Origin: Symsagittifera roscoffensis
Taxonomy: Eukaryota; Xenacoelomorpha; Acoela; Convolutidae
DNA: 64,000 nt
Direction: 5' to 3'
Assembly: GCF_963678635.1 (NCBI RefSeq)
Contig: NC_087069.1
Span: 30,608,776 to 30,672,775 of the forward strand
Positions 1 through 11,028 of this stretch are shown here, piece after piece. The notes beneath the pieces are model-generated. The model was not told the origin of the DNA. It made no database searches and saw only the letters and a program-made list of their open reading frames with translations. The translations under genes were made by a program, and so were the position numbers. Every line of letters begins with the position of its first letter. Position 1 is the first letter of the stretch.

Positions 1-12
1 TTTTTCCATCAG

Positions 13-888
13 CAACGATCATTCGCCGAGGCACTCACGAATGCGCGCAGTGGCCTGTATGTCCCGGAAGCAGTCAAGAGCTTGAATGAAGTGAGTCAAT
101 TTCTGAACAGTGGAAAGTTAGAGCGTAGCAATGATGTCCGAATCGTGGAAAACTTCCTGGTGATGTGCGATGACTTGGAAGGTCTTCGGAAAGACATGAA
201 ACGATATCTGATCGACTGTCTGGAGATAAAACCAGATCTGAAGCACCTGAAACAGACTAAAAATCTGATGCACTCTATGAACAAGTGGAGAACAATGCTT
301 GACCCTGAGTTCGATTTCTCGGAACTGAGAGCAAAATGGCCGCATTACAACGTCCAAAAACTGAGTTCAGTCGAGGCGAAACTTCTTTACGCTGGAATTG
401 TATCCTTCCTGCCTATTTTGATCGACACCGTCAAAATAGCTTTCAAATACCTGAAACTGATCGACAAAAAATCAGTTTGGAATCAAAACCTAAAGCAAGA
501 CGATCAGAGTTTCCAAGAAATAACAGCAAGAACAGATGCGAGTTCTCATCTATCCAACACACTTGCATGTTCCAGACAGTCTTCAAGAACCCACACCACC
601 AACACCCTGGAAAATGGGACTCTGGATGGAGAACTGGAGGTGCAGATGGATCAAACAAGCCGCCCTGTGACTGTAGCGTCAGTTTCTCACAAGTCTGGCT
701 CCCATAAGGTGTCCGTACCACTTTCTAGAAAGTCATCAGACCGAGCGAGCAAAACTGCTTCTTCAGCTCGCAGTGGATACTTTAGCACGAGCGTCAGACA
801 AAGCAGGCCGAGCTCAAGAGTGGAACTGGCCAGGTCAAGGTGGGAACTCGTCGTTCAATCTAACATTAACTACTTTAGGAAACGCTAG
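13..888 (+). CDS. Terminal exon of an unrecognised protein-coding gene
   Basis: The frame is open from the left edge to a TAG at 886-888. A pyrimidine-rich stretch ending in AG at 11-12 looks like a splice acceptor, so this is probably the last exon of a gene that starts outside the window. The first part (to about residue 130) looks alpha-helical and globular. It includes a hydrophobic stretch around 385-450 (the region reading LLYAGIVSFLPILIDTV) that could be a buried helix or a membrane segment. The last 130 residues are rich in Ser, Thr, Arg and Lys and probably disordered, with many possible phosphorylation sites. The composition is clearly more GC-rich and codon-like than the DNA that follows. 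I do not recognise the family. That it is a real exon is well supported by the long open frame, the acceptor and a downstream poly(A) signal; its function is unknown. Confidence 0.7.
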   Translation, partial: QRSFAEALTNARSGLYVPEAVKSLNEVSQFLNSGKLERSNDVRIVENFLVMCDDLEGLRKDMKRYLIDCLEIKPDLKHLKQTKNLMHSMNKWRTMLDPEFDFSELRAKWPHYNVQKLSSVEAKLLYAGIVSFLPILIDTVKIAFKYLKLIDKKSVWNQNLKQDDQSFQEITARTDASSHLSNTLACSRQSSRTHTTNTLENGTLDGELEVQMDQTSRPVTVASVSHKSGSHKVSVPLSRKSSDRASKTASSARSGYFSTSVRQSRPSSRVELARSRWELVVQSNINYFRKR

Positions 889-931
889 AACCGATAATTA
901 TACCCTTGTCATTTTCACTATCTTTTAGATT

Positions 932-937
932 ATTAAA
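932..937 (+). terminator. Poly(A) signal variant ATTAAA
   Basis: ATTAAA lies 44 bases after the stop codon of the exon at 13-888. It is the commonest variant of the animal polyadenylation signal and its position fits a short 3' UTR. Confidence 0.45.
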
Positions 938-1000
938 GTATAGTGTCCCGATTGTGAGTCCTTCCTAAATGAGAAGGATCATTTTGTTTCGGAAATCATT

Positions 1001-1150
1001 CCCCGAGTCGACACTTTTCACCTAATTTGAAGCAAGATTTGAGTGGTTTAGGCTGTTTTTTAGACAATTGCACTCAAAATCATGCTTCATAGTGAGCGGT
1101 TTGAGCGGCTTTCTTCGATAAACCGCTCAAAAACAGTTCATATCTTGCGC
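1001..1150. repeat. Foldback repeat, copy 1 (GAGCGG-rich)
   Basis: The segment contains TTTGAAGCAAGATTTGAG, runs of the motif TGAGCGGTTTGAGCGG and their reverse complement (AAACCGCTCAAA), so it can fold on itself. The edge CCCGAGTCGA followed by TTTGAAGCAAG is repeated in the opposite orientation at about 27,160-27,256. The two copies are therefore members of one dispersed foldback family. There is no coding potential. Confidence 0.7.
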
Positions 1151-1930
1151 AAAAATTTTTCAAAACTAAAAGCTTTTATTTCGATTTCATGGACTCATTA
1201 AAAATACAAAAACATAAACAATTTATGAAAAAAAGTTATTGTAGTTAATTTTCTAAGGATTTCTTGCTTCTCCAGGATCATTTTCTCTACTTAAAACAAC
1301 CAAAACTTTAATTGCTATTTTAATCAAAATCGATATCATCAAGACCTTTCTTGGATCTTCAACAATTTTGAAATAAGTTGAATTCATTTAAACTATAATA
1401 ATCAACAAGGCTTCTCCTTGATTTCATCTAGATCCTCAAAGCCTCTCCTTTTATCTTTTATCTAAAATCTTTCATATAAAACTTTTAAATTTATTTATTT
1501 CTTAAATTTGGATCATCCATGTTTTCCTTGTATCCATTGAACTTACTTTTATAATTCAAAACCATATCATTGAGCAAGTGTCCAACGACCAAAAACGACG
1601 ATTCATTCTTCAATTTTTCCAATCGACCCAACACTAAACGATTTTTTTTTCAAAAACTTGCCATTTAAAGTCAGCTAAACATCCTTCACCTACAACCCAC
1701 CTCTTTTTTGACCCAGGCCTATAACAACTCTTAAAAATAGTTAGTTCTAATAAAGTATGTCATGCTTTGTTTGTGTTTTAATTATATTTGAATATTGTGG
1801 ATTTATATATCATTCTCCAACCCCCGATCTAAAACGATCCCCATTTAAGCGAGGTTAACTTTACCTAAAGGTAGAAAACGTCACAAACGTTTGCGGGTAC
1901 TAAAAAATTATTCTATTGATTAGATATACT
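1151..1930. other. AT-rich noncoding stretch
   Basis: No open frame of note, no repeat family and no recognisable RNA gene were seen. The DNA is AT-rich with short A and T runs. Confidence 0.5.
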
Positions 1931-4210
1931 CTCGCGCCAATCCGACTTGCCACAGCATCGAAATGACCCGAGAATTGAATCACCAAACAGTAATAAATTT
2001 GGAAATGGACAATTAACACCTGGATTTGCATCAATCATTCTAACTTTTAACAAAAAAAAACAAACAAAAAAACGAAATCATAAGAAGAAACAAACAGGAA
2101 TCATACGCAAACTTGAGAACCTCCAAGATCAATTAAACAATCAAAACAAACATATCTAAAAACAGCAATTAGTTTTCGATTCCCTAGAAACAACAGCAAC
2201 ATCCATAAAAGTAAAAGTGAAATGTAAACTAATTATAACAGTACGACCTAAGATTTCGAATCAACCAAAAAGACATATTGAAAGTTAAACATAAACAGTG
2301 AAACCACATTAAACAAGAAGCAAAACTACTTTAGTTTGGAAGTTGACTCTATCATACCAATCCCCATACGACCCGGCAGCGACCCATCACACGGAAAAAT
2401 ACATTTTTGTCATAACCTCATCATAAATTTATTTCAAAAAAGCAACAGTTAACGCCAACAAAAAACTCTGGAAGTTGAAAATAAAAAGGCAAATACTACA
2501 CCATTATCTTCCAAGTATATGCAATGTCTCGTTATAATATAAAATATTAACCTTCGAAACTCTATATCTGAACTAGACAAAAAAACGCCACCATATAGAA
2601 TACAAACAGAAGATTTTGAACTAAATTTCTCAATGGTTTTGTAGAAAAAATCGAACAAGTACAACACCAAAATTCACAAGGAGCTGATTCAAACTTCAAT
2701 TTTTTTTTCAATCATTCACAGCTAAGTCTCAGTTTTAGATACAGATGAAATTTTTTTTATCAGCACCACAAACATCACTACACCCAGCAGTAGAAAAAAA
2801 ATGAATCTTTTTCCACTCTTTTTTTATCGCAATTCTCGAAAAAATCACTGATAAAGAAACATCCTGATTCATAAAACTCGATCTACAAAAAAACTAGAAT
2901 GTTTTTTATTAGATTATTCCCACCACAAAAAAGACCTCATTGAACAATCTAGACAACCATTGATGATGATTCATTTTGGCAGACGAAACAGGTTGTTTGG
3001 GTTTCTGAATGGTATCATGATTTGTTCGTTAACATATCGAATGATATATCAAGTTCATCAATTCAAACAACCTCATTGAACAAAAATTATTTAAGAAAAA
3101 TCCCATCTATGAAGTACAACATCATTAAATCACAATACAATGTTTCACGATAGTCTAAACTTCAATCTTGACAGTTTAAAAATGTCTTAACCGAGCAAAA
3201 GTCACTTTCATACTAGCCATAGTAATGGTAATCATTTCTGCCGAAGAATGTTACGAAGACCCTTTAGTTTTTTAAAGAAAGGAAAAACTAAATAAAAATC
3301 AAAATGGTTGACCAGACCCCAACAACAAACTGCCCACCTATTCACCCAACCCAAAATCCCCCAACAACTATCAACTCAAATATACTACAAACCAATACTG
3401 AATCCTCCATCCAAATTCCTTGTCCCGCAAACCCTTTTGACCACCGACAAGCACTACTATCAGATCCCTTCGCAACACATCAAAACGCACCATTAAGTGA
3501 ACCTAAAAATGAACCAAACTATAAAATTTACATAACACTACCTCAACCTATTACATTTTCATAACACTACCTCAAGACTTAAGCAGAACAAGACCTCATT
3601 TGTAACAGCAACCACAAAAATTAACAATTGAAACTAAAATCACTCACCCACGACAACAATGCAATTTTACAACGTTAAGAGTTTTATTTAACATAAACTC
3701 ACCATCTGAATTCGCGTAATTCTCCGCTACTATTTTTGAACAATTGAAAACCTAATTTGGAAAATTAACTGATAACAAGTTCAAACAGCTTTCACACGTT
3801 TCAATTGTTCCTTTAACCCGGTTCCGATAAAGAGGTAAAATCTTAAATAACCAGCGCCGCTTATTAACACTACTTATTACTAACATGTACAGGAAAGTCC
3901 CACTATATGCAAACCAGATTAAACTGGATAAAATATTCTATCGAAGAACGAATCAATTTTTTATTTTGACCACGATAAAGAATTATTTATAAAACACAAG
4001 ACAGCACTAATCAAAGGCCATTGTTTTTGAGAAAAGGAAAGAAACAAAATCAAATGATAAAGCACCTGATTCAATCGAAAAAAGGTTTTAAAGGAGAAAA
4101 GACCCTGCTCAAAGAGACACTCACAAGTATTCCCCAAATGGCCTTACTCACCAGTCAATTGCAATTCATATTGAGCATGTGCTCAGAACCCCGATTTAAA
4201 CTTTTTTAAG
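1931..4210. other. G-poor block without a recognisable gene
   Basis: The plus strand is strikingly short of G and rich in A and C, unlike the surrounding DNA. Short open frames occur at 1,947-2,159 (Lys/Asn/Gln-rich), 3,304-3,564 (Pro/Asn/Thr-rich) and 4,021-4,209. None has a recognisable domain, and the strand bias alone makes such frames likely by chance. Similar composition appears at about 24,850-26,150, and the two blocks share a diverged segment (see 3,780-3,965). It may be the remnant of one transposable element family, but no protein domain confirms this. Confidence 0.4.
3780..3965 (+). repeat. Diverged repeat shared with 25,655-25,850
   Basis: Blocks in the same order occur in both places: TTCCTTTAACCCGGTT, then TAACCA-CGC-GCTTA-TAA (with mismatches), then a partly self-complementary motif close to AACCAGATTAAACTGGAT followed by a CGAAG/TGAAG end. 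The conserved order with diverged spacers suggests two old copies of the same terminal repeat or untranslated region. The inference is by eye. Confidence 0.45.
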
Positions 4211-4840
4211 AGCTGGTTGATAAACTCTTCATAATAGCTGAACTAATTGAAAGTTTTTGCGAAAATAACTAATAAGATGATAACTAAAACTGAAATACTT
4301 AAGTACAAAGAAATATATTGTAAAGAATTTGTGGAGAAAAAGAAATGAGCAGCAAAAAGGGGATGAAAACGTGGCGACCTTACGACTATGGAATGGCAAA
4401 TCTTTTGGTTGTGCTTGCCGCAGTAACAACTCGCACAGAATACAAAGAATGAAGCCGACATCGCATCGAATGTTTCCATTGAAAAATAACAAGTGCCAAT
4501 TGGATGTCCAAACTCAATGATGTTTGTCCTTGTCACCTGGTGCTTCTCTCAGTAAATCATTGTCTTGTACTCGATCTAAACGAACGAAAAGTTGAGAATT
4601 AACGTAGTCTCGCTCTAACTTAATTCAAATCGGCAACTTCAATACAACCTTTTTGAATCAACAAGAATCTCTCAATCTCATCATAAATACTTCGTTACAC
4701 GATCAAACTTCTATTTCGTCAAACATTCTAGAAGATGCTCCGTTCACTTATTACAAGTAGAGCTTTGATTTTAAAAGCTTCCTTAATCCCGGATATATAA
4801 ACTATGTGATTTTTTGCTTAATATTTATCACTGTGAAAAG
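4211..4840. other. Noncoding stretch
   Basis: Overlapping short open frames occur on both strands at 4,229-4,536 but none resembles a known protein. I see no gene here. Confidence 0.4.
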
Positions 4841-4842
4841 GT

Positions 4843-5170
4843 TAATACTAACCAAACATGATCAATTACTAAATTTTACTCTGAATTATACAGCTAAAGC
4901 TATTCATAGTTTCAGCCAGACAAAATATAAAACGATAGGTTACAAAACGATATATAGATTAGAAATCAGTTGCTTTTTCCCTCCTATCACCTCAAATGAA
5001 TACAAGTGTATTTTGGGACTAGGAAATATCATAGTAAGATTAGAATTTGTATTAGACTAAGAAGTTGCACAAATCTTCCCGACCGGAAATTAGATAGAGT
5101 GACAAACAGAAGGTTTACCTTATCCAAAACTACTCTATACGGCCACCCCGGCCCTAAACTCATCGTGGTT
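4843..5170 (-). repeat. Dispersed A-tailed retroposon family, copy 1 (diverged)
   Basis: Shares ordered blocks with 21,530-21,812 and, in reverse complement, with 24,115-24,520. Examples are TTAGACTAAGAAGTTGCAC, a CCGACCGG/CCGGCCG block, GACAAACAGA-GGT-TACCTTATC and GCCACCCCGG-CCT. The copy at 24,115-24,520 shows the element ends in an A-rich tail on the plus strand, so this copy lies on the minus strand. It is the most diverged of the three. Confidence 0.65.
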
Positions 5171-5900
5171 GTCGGAAAAAACTGAACCGCTTCCCTCCCT
5201 GACTAGCAGAGTACCTTTTTGTAAAATATTGCCAAGCTTAGATGAAAAAATAGAGAGACGATACAACTTTCCTAAAACTCTTGCTGAAAATCTAGTCTTT
5301 TTTCATTAAATATTATTCTTTTTTGTGCTGCCTAACTTTTTGAAAAACTGTATCATTAAAACAAAAAATAAAGAAATAAACCTCGCCATTTTGCAGATAG
5401 TTCATATTTTTCATGACTAAAACTCCAATAGCTTGACTGTTTTGCTAAATTTAACAGGACCGATATTGAGCGTGAGAGCCCGTTCACACTAGGCAAAACG
5501 CTGCTTTTTTGACAGACGAAAACGTGTCAGTCAAGGTCGGCCAAGGTGGTTTTATGAACTAGCAAATTTGAGTCATAGAAAGGAAATGACCCCGAATCTA
5601 CCGGGACGCACTGTGTATACGCTCGGCTACTGTCCTTGTATTATATGCAACTGTAATTCAAACTTGTGTTTTTTGCAAGTATAGTTCAAACTTGTGTTAT
5701 ATGCATTTGTTTTAACTTACTAAGTGCTCAGCAACGTCCGCACTCTTCGTTACTATTTGCTCAGCAACGTCCGGAGCAATTTTAACGAGGTGTCTGACGA
5801 ATAAGATCGTTAGGGTCTTAACGGTTGCCGAGCGAGCGACGTTATCTTTGCCGTAGTGTAAAGCAGTTACTCGACCTAAAGTGTAGTACCCACGAGGGCT
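5171..5900. other. Noncoding, with short direct repeats
   Basis: No gene. A 15-base repeat GCTCAGCAACGTCCG occurs at 5,726-5,740 and 5,759-5,773, and TTCAAACTTGTGTT occurs twice at about 5,658-5,700. These may belong to the untranslated or terminal-repeat part of the BEL/Pao element that follows, but I could not define an LTR. Confidence 0.35.
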
Positions 5901-6067
5901 GCTGAGATCGACAGTCCAGACGAGATCACCAGTTCGTAAATCGCGATTTGATTCGTGCGCGCTTTCTCAAGGAAGGACATACTTCTTCAGCCAACGCTAC
6001 CAAATAGCATTCGCGTAAGCTTGAGCTCTCACATAGCGCTTTCGGTGGTCGAAACGTTTATCAAATG

Positions 6068-6769
6068 TTAGCGACGGAAAGCTAACACCGTGCTCACCCA
6101 AGAGAAAAGCATAGGCGTTAAGGCTTCCAAATCATTTGAATCGGGACCAACAGATGTTTTCGGGCGAAAATTTAATGATTGCTCCACTAAAAAAAACGTG
6201 GTCGACAATACCTCGACGGTTAACTTGCTTCGAATTCCAACGATTGCGTAGTAGACGCGTTTGCAACTGCGCACTAGCTTTTACAAAGACCCACTATGAT
6301 GCGGCGCACCAGGAGGATTGTATTTCCATTTAATCCCTTTATGAACTATCAATGCGGGAGCCTGTTTGTTCCAACTTTGTACGCAAAACACAAGTTCTCT
6401 CTCATCTCCAAGGAAATTGGTACCGTTGTCGGACCATACAACACTATACGTACAACGGCGGGTGGTAATTCTTTCCATTCCCATGACGCAAGAGCGGGTG
6501 AACATAGACGGAACACACTCGATGTGCACGGCATGGGTAGTCATGCAGGTGAACAAAAAGGCCCATCTTTTCTCACTACTGCGGCAAACAGTCACGTAAA
6601 CTGGACCAAAATATTCCACACCCCAGTTACTGAAAGGCCTATCGCGGCAACCAAGTTGTTCGCTGGAGAAGTCAGAGTACATAGGATGTAACGTGTTTGC
6701 CTTGTGTTTTATGTAAACACAACAACATCTTTCAATTGCACGTAGGGCCGCTCGCGTACCCGACACCAC
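6068..6769 (-). pseudogene. BEL/Pao integrase (broken)
   Basis: Two adjacent minus-strand frames (6,769-6,281, then 6,274-6,068) encode an integrase core of the retroviral type. The segment has WGVEYFGPVYV (first catalytic Asp replaced by Glu if the alignment with the usual G-V-D-Y-F-G-P is right), TTHAVHIECVPS, then VWSDNGTNFLG with the second catalytic Asp, and KWKYNPPGAPHHSGS. The second frame continues with the C-terminal part (VYYAIVGIR, LVEQSLNFRP, LEALTP). A frame break near 6,275-6,281 separates the halves. Integrase would insert the element cDNA into chromosomes; this copy cannot. Confidence 0.85.
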
Positions 6770-7321
6770 AAACCCTTTGTGTAATATGGCTCACAATTAA
6801 GCCAAGTGCTGATATTTGTGGTCAAAATGCACATGCCTCGCAAACAATTTCAGCGACAAGTGACGATAATCTAATGTGATGGGATGCTTAGTTCCAAACT
6901 TGGTTTCCGCTAAGCGTTGAATTCGTCCCATAGAACAAATGATGCCACCGAGGCCGATAAAAAATAGGTAACCTGAAATGCGACAAAACCTTTTTAACAG
7001 TATACCAGATTGATGTTGTTCAAAATCAACCGGTAACACTTCGGATTGAGCTACAAGAAACAATTATTCTTTCGCAATTGCTACTTCGGTCGGATCTGTT
7101 TTTTGAGCAGTAGACCCGCAGAAGTGCTTGTGTTTCGGCAATAAAATCAGCATAAAGTAAACATATCGCTGCAGTTTCCTAAACTTACTATACTTCTCTA
7201 AAATAACTACGGGTTCTGGCCGCTTGAAAATGTGTTCAGTTGTCTGTGGTGTCGTCCACAGATTTATCCGAGAGGATATGTATAACAACGTCCAGATTTG
7301 GTTTGAAAGGCCACTATATGC

Positions 7322-8216
7322 CTAAAAGGAAGCTTGGGCCCCTGACCCAACGGTTTTATTCAAGGCATTTTGCCGATATTCCACGTGTCCCAGTGTCTGC
7401 GGTGTTATCTCCACTTTTTCCATGGTGCTAATGGAATGGACAAAGCCTTCATTGGTGCTACCATTGCCATGCCAAACTGAACGCAGTTTCATTTTTTTGA
7501 GTCTCAAAAAACCAGTCACGATGGAAACCAACCGCGCAAAACAAATCTTGCGACCTATCATCAAACATATGAAGCTCATATTGATCAAATGATTTACTGA
7601 CATAGCACCGGGGATTGAATATCTCTCCTAAGACAAACAGGCTTGAATGCCACTCATTGAATTGCTTTCGGAGCGCTTCTGGTAAGGATCATCACATTGT
7701 TGCCATTCTGTGCTCCAAATGTCTTTAGGAAGCAGGCGGGCCCTTAAAATGTAGGGAGCCAGCAAACCAATAGGGTCGAAGAACGATGAAACAAAACTGA
7801 GAACAGTTCGTTACTCACCGGTTATTTCCACGAGTGACAACAAGAGAGTCATTTCCATAATTCTAATTTAACCCTATTACAAGAGAATTCAAGTGGTCAT
7901 TACCACTCGCAATAACCTTTACTATATGGAGCTCATATTGATCAAATGATTTACTGAAATAGCACCGGGGATTGAATATCTCTCCTAAGACAAACAGGCT
8001 TGAATGCCACTCATTGAATTGCTTTCGGAGCGCTTCTGGTGAAGGATCATCACATTGTTGCCATTCTGTGCTCCAAATGTCTTTAGGAAGCAGGCGGGCC
8101 CTTAAAATGTAGGGAGCCACCAAACCAATAGGGTCAAAGAACGATGAAACAAAACTGAGAACAGTTCGTTGGTCACCGGTTAAATCCACGAGTGACAACA
8201 AGAGAGTCATTTCCAT
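7322..8216 (-). pseudogene. BEL/Pao RT connection and RNase H region (broken, internally duplicated)
   Basis: The frame at 8,216-7,863 begins with LTGDQRTVLSFVSSFFDPIGLVAPY and continues through ARLLPKDIWSTEWQQCDD and FNEWHSSL, typical of the segment following the RT in Pao elements. The frame at 7,603-7,322 carries a remnant of the RNase H/connection end (GHVEYRQNALNKTVGSGAQ resembles the usual W-x-H-V-P-x-x-x-N-P-A-D context). Between them lies a second copy of part of the connection region. Confidence 0.75.
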
Positions 8217-8281
8217 AGTTCTATTTTAACCCTAATACATGAGAATTCAAGTGGTCATTACCACTCGCAATAACCTTAACT
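7574..8281. repeat. 357-bp tandem duplication inside the BEL/Pao element
   Basis: 7,574-7,922 and 7,931-8,281 are two direct copies offset by 357-358 bases. For example, GCTCATATTGATCAAATGA starts at 7,574 and 7,931, and GAGAATTCAAGTGGTCATTA at 7,883 and 8,241. The copies differ by a few substitutions and one-base indels, so the duplication came well after the element inserted but is not brand new. Confidence 0.9.
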
Positions 8282-8807
8282 TTTTCTTCAATTGAAGTAA
8301 CTTTTCTAACCAACTTGGTGAGACGGAATCCTACCAATTTAAGAAGGTTCACCAGATCCTTGTCTACTCTCAATGCGTCATTGCGGTTTCCGAATGAATA
8401 CAAGTAATCATCTTATAGAACCTAGTAAATACTGCTCTAGATGCTTCAGGAAAAAATTCAATGTTATCCCTGGCGGTTTGCTGAAGTGCGAAGTTCGAGC
8501 ACGTCTGAGCACGCCGGGAAACCCGGGCAACGAAAACATGCCGTGTATACTGAAAACTTCCACATCCGCGGTGGCATCCTCGCGCCACAAAAATCACAAT
8601 GAAGGTTGGTCACAAGGAGATACCCTACCTGGAGGAGCATACCCTCGATGTGCGCGGAGACGGCAAATTGACGTTGATGGAAACGCATTAACACGTGTAA
8701 CAAATTTTGCATTATATCAGGCCGAACGAGCAAAGGTTTGTTTGAAGATTGGCCGTAAAATTTGGACGCGCCATTTAAAACCGACGAACCTTACCTGGCT
8801 TGTTTAA
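8221..8807 (-). pseudogene. BEL/Pao reverse transcriptase (catalytic box frameshifted)
   Basis: Minus-strand frames over 8,733-8,221 encode the palm: NLLHVLMRFHQRQFAVSAHIEGM (motif A region; the usual Asp in S-A-D-I-E is His here), then LRFLW-like and FGARDSP/CSNFALQQTA-like blocks scattered over all three frames. At the YVDD box the sequence reads TTC TAT, two bases AA, then GAT GAT (Asp-Asp codons at 8,412-8,407). One base of the Val codon is therefore missing and the active site is frameshifted. Downstream the new frame continues coherently as LYSFGNRNDALRVDKDLV. The enzyme is dead. Confidence 0.8.
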
Positions 8808-8809
8808 GC

Positions 8810-9440
8810 TGAGGGTAAAATTGTGGGGTAAATACCACTCAGCAAAGCTGCGGATCATGCGGTTTAACCGGAATGACATAACATTTATCGAGGTCCGTTT
8901 TTATTGTCTCAGCGTGTTTATTCTTTAATCACTATCTTTGTCGAGCCGTTTTTCAAGCGTCAAGAACGACTATCGTCGGCCCATAACATTCCTACCCAAT
9001 ACCGTTCAGCATCATTGTATGTTGTTGATCAAGAAGGGTATGCGCTCGCTGATCGGCTGCGGAGCGTGCATCAGCTTGCTTGTATGTGCCATAGCTTTCT
9101 AACTAATACAACACTTTAACTTGGATAACAAGTTCCACATCCTCGGCATTGCACTTGAAACATGTTGACAGCAATCCAGAACATGAAGGGAGTAGGCCAC
9201 TCAAAACCCATCCTACCGGCAGACGAACAGCCTTGTGAGTTTTGCTATTTGCATCATGAATATAATCGAGCGGGCGTATGTGGTTATAAAAGTCCTAACC
9301 AATAATCATTTTGATGTCCGAATAACTATACCAAACTGGCTTTATTGGTTCCACATATAGATAGTTTTCTTGAAGGGCCGGAACATCCACCTTTTGAGCA
9401 CCGAAATTTCACCAATTTTTACGCATGCGGTTTCAATAGT
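8810..9440 (-). pseudogene. Probable protease/gag-side remnant of the BEL/Pao element
   Basis: The minus strand around 9,240-9,120 can be read as LPVGWVLSGLLP-like followed by a Cys-containing stretch, resembling the region just after the aspartic protease of BEL/Pao polyproteins. Frames are short and broken. I could not see the DTG/DSG motif. The left-to-right order is right for this element, but the assignment rests mainly on position. Confidence 0.45.
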
Positions 9441-11028
9441 TTGTTTTTTCCAGCAGTTTGATTTTAAGTGTGGAAATTGTTTTGAAGCTAAGGGCTCCAA
9501 TTTATTCGAAGCTAGATGTATTTGAAAAAAAAATTGCTGATTTTTTAATTTTCTCCTTAATGAGTTTTAACAATTTAATTGAACAAACCTCTTAAATTTT
9601 CAAAAAATTGACCTTGCGACGTTAGATAAAACTTTGAAGTTGAGCCCGAGTTTTCGACTCGGCATATTAACTGTCAAAAATGCATTGATAATTGTTTGCG
9701 TGTTTTTGGATTGCCCAATATTTGAATGCTTTCTAGATTCCGAGAATTTTTCATTGAACAAAAAACCGCAATACAATTTCTAAGAGCAAAAATAGACGTA
9801 AAAAGCCGACCAAAAGTTCAATGTCTGTTTTAAGTAGCGCAGTCAGTTTTCTGTTAGTTCAGACAATTTTTTTCTAAATGGCATCGTCAGTGTTTGCTTT
9901 ATGGACACCGCTAAAGTTTCATATTTACTCGTGCAGCCAAAGTTTCTAAGTTGCGCGGCATGCCTTTTCTTAGGACACGTCAAACAAAAGACAAAGTGAT
10001 AGATTTTGCGGCTTTTTTCCACTACCCCAACCTCCACATTTGAATTTCTCTTTTGAAACACTATTTTTTGTCATAATTTAATGAAATTTTGCGTATCGAA
10101 CAACCTAACTTTTGTAAACACATTTTGCTTGCCTGCTTTACATCTTAACATCACTCAATTAGCCATTATAAAACGTAAGACAGCTAAGACAATCAAAACT
10201 TTGAAAGGTGGGGGAATGAAGTGGAAACTTTTGAAACGTGAGGGAATAAGTGGGACGAGGAGCCGATTTCGTACCTAGTAACGTAGTAATTATTGCGAAC
10301 TGCCTGCTTCAACAAACTGGGAACAATTTCTGAGAGGGATTAAACCTCAGCTTACGCGTCAATAGCGCGGAATATATCGTTCATTATTTGTCCAAAATTG
10401 GCCATATTGGCAATCTTCAACCCCTCATAACTTAGGAAAAACTGATGTTAATAAAGTTGGTGAAAAACATCTAGATAAAAAGTCTAAATTTATCGAGAGA
10501 ACAAAACAGCCCGAGCACAAATATTTCGTCATTTTCTTCGAAATTGGGAACAAAAAACGCTTGATCTTGGTAATCAAGGTGTCATTGTTCCCATTGTTCG
10601 AATTGACCTTGGTAATCAAAACAGTTTTCAACAAAGTCATATGAGATGAAATACTATAACGAATTCTGAAATTCTGAAACTATCTCGAATGCCGTGAAAT
10701 GGACATGGACGTAATAATATTTTGAGTTCTGACCTTTCTTAGCTGATTTATACGGCCAATTCTTCAAAAATTGCTTTAATTATGCAGTCGAGAGAAACTT
10801 CAAAACTTTTTTTAAGTTTTGCTCAATTGCGCGTTATTGACCAAGATTGGTTCAGTAAAAAACCTAGAATTTATTAAGTTGAATAAGAGCCTTGTATATT
10901 ATGAGTGGTTTCTCCCTCAAAGATTAAAAAATCTGATTGTCTTCTAATAAACCTTTAAACTTTAATGTCAAATTTACGCGGGTCGAGAAATAACTTTTGG
11001 AAGTACGACCCGAAGCAAGCAATACTTA
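9441..11028. other. AT-rich noncoding stretch
   Basis: Short open frames at 9,843-10,061 (minus), 10,081-10,278 (plus) and 10,425-10,640 (minus) show no recognisable domain. No RNA gene or clear repeat was found. Confidence 0.45.

Larger units (their letters stand above)
5900..9440 (-). mobile_element. Decayed BEL/Pao-type LTR retrotransposon
   Basis: Reading the minus strand from right to left gives protease-side remnants (about 9,440-8,900), reverse transcriptase (about 8,807-8,221), connection/RNase H (about 8,216-7,322) and integrase (6,769-6,068). This is the BEL/Pao pol order. Diagnostic phrases include VLSFVSSFFDPIGLVAPY in the connection region and VWSDNGTNFLG in the integrase. The frame is broken in many places and a 357-bp internal duplication disrupts the middle. 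Terminal repeats were not found. The outer boundaries are estimates. Confidence 0.85.

Noticed and set aside
6296-6691. Open frame on the plus strand over the BEL/Pao integrase
   Set aside because: It is the complement of the recognisable integrase on the minus strand and shows no domain of its own.
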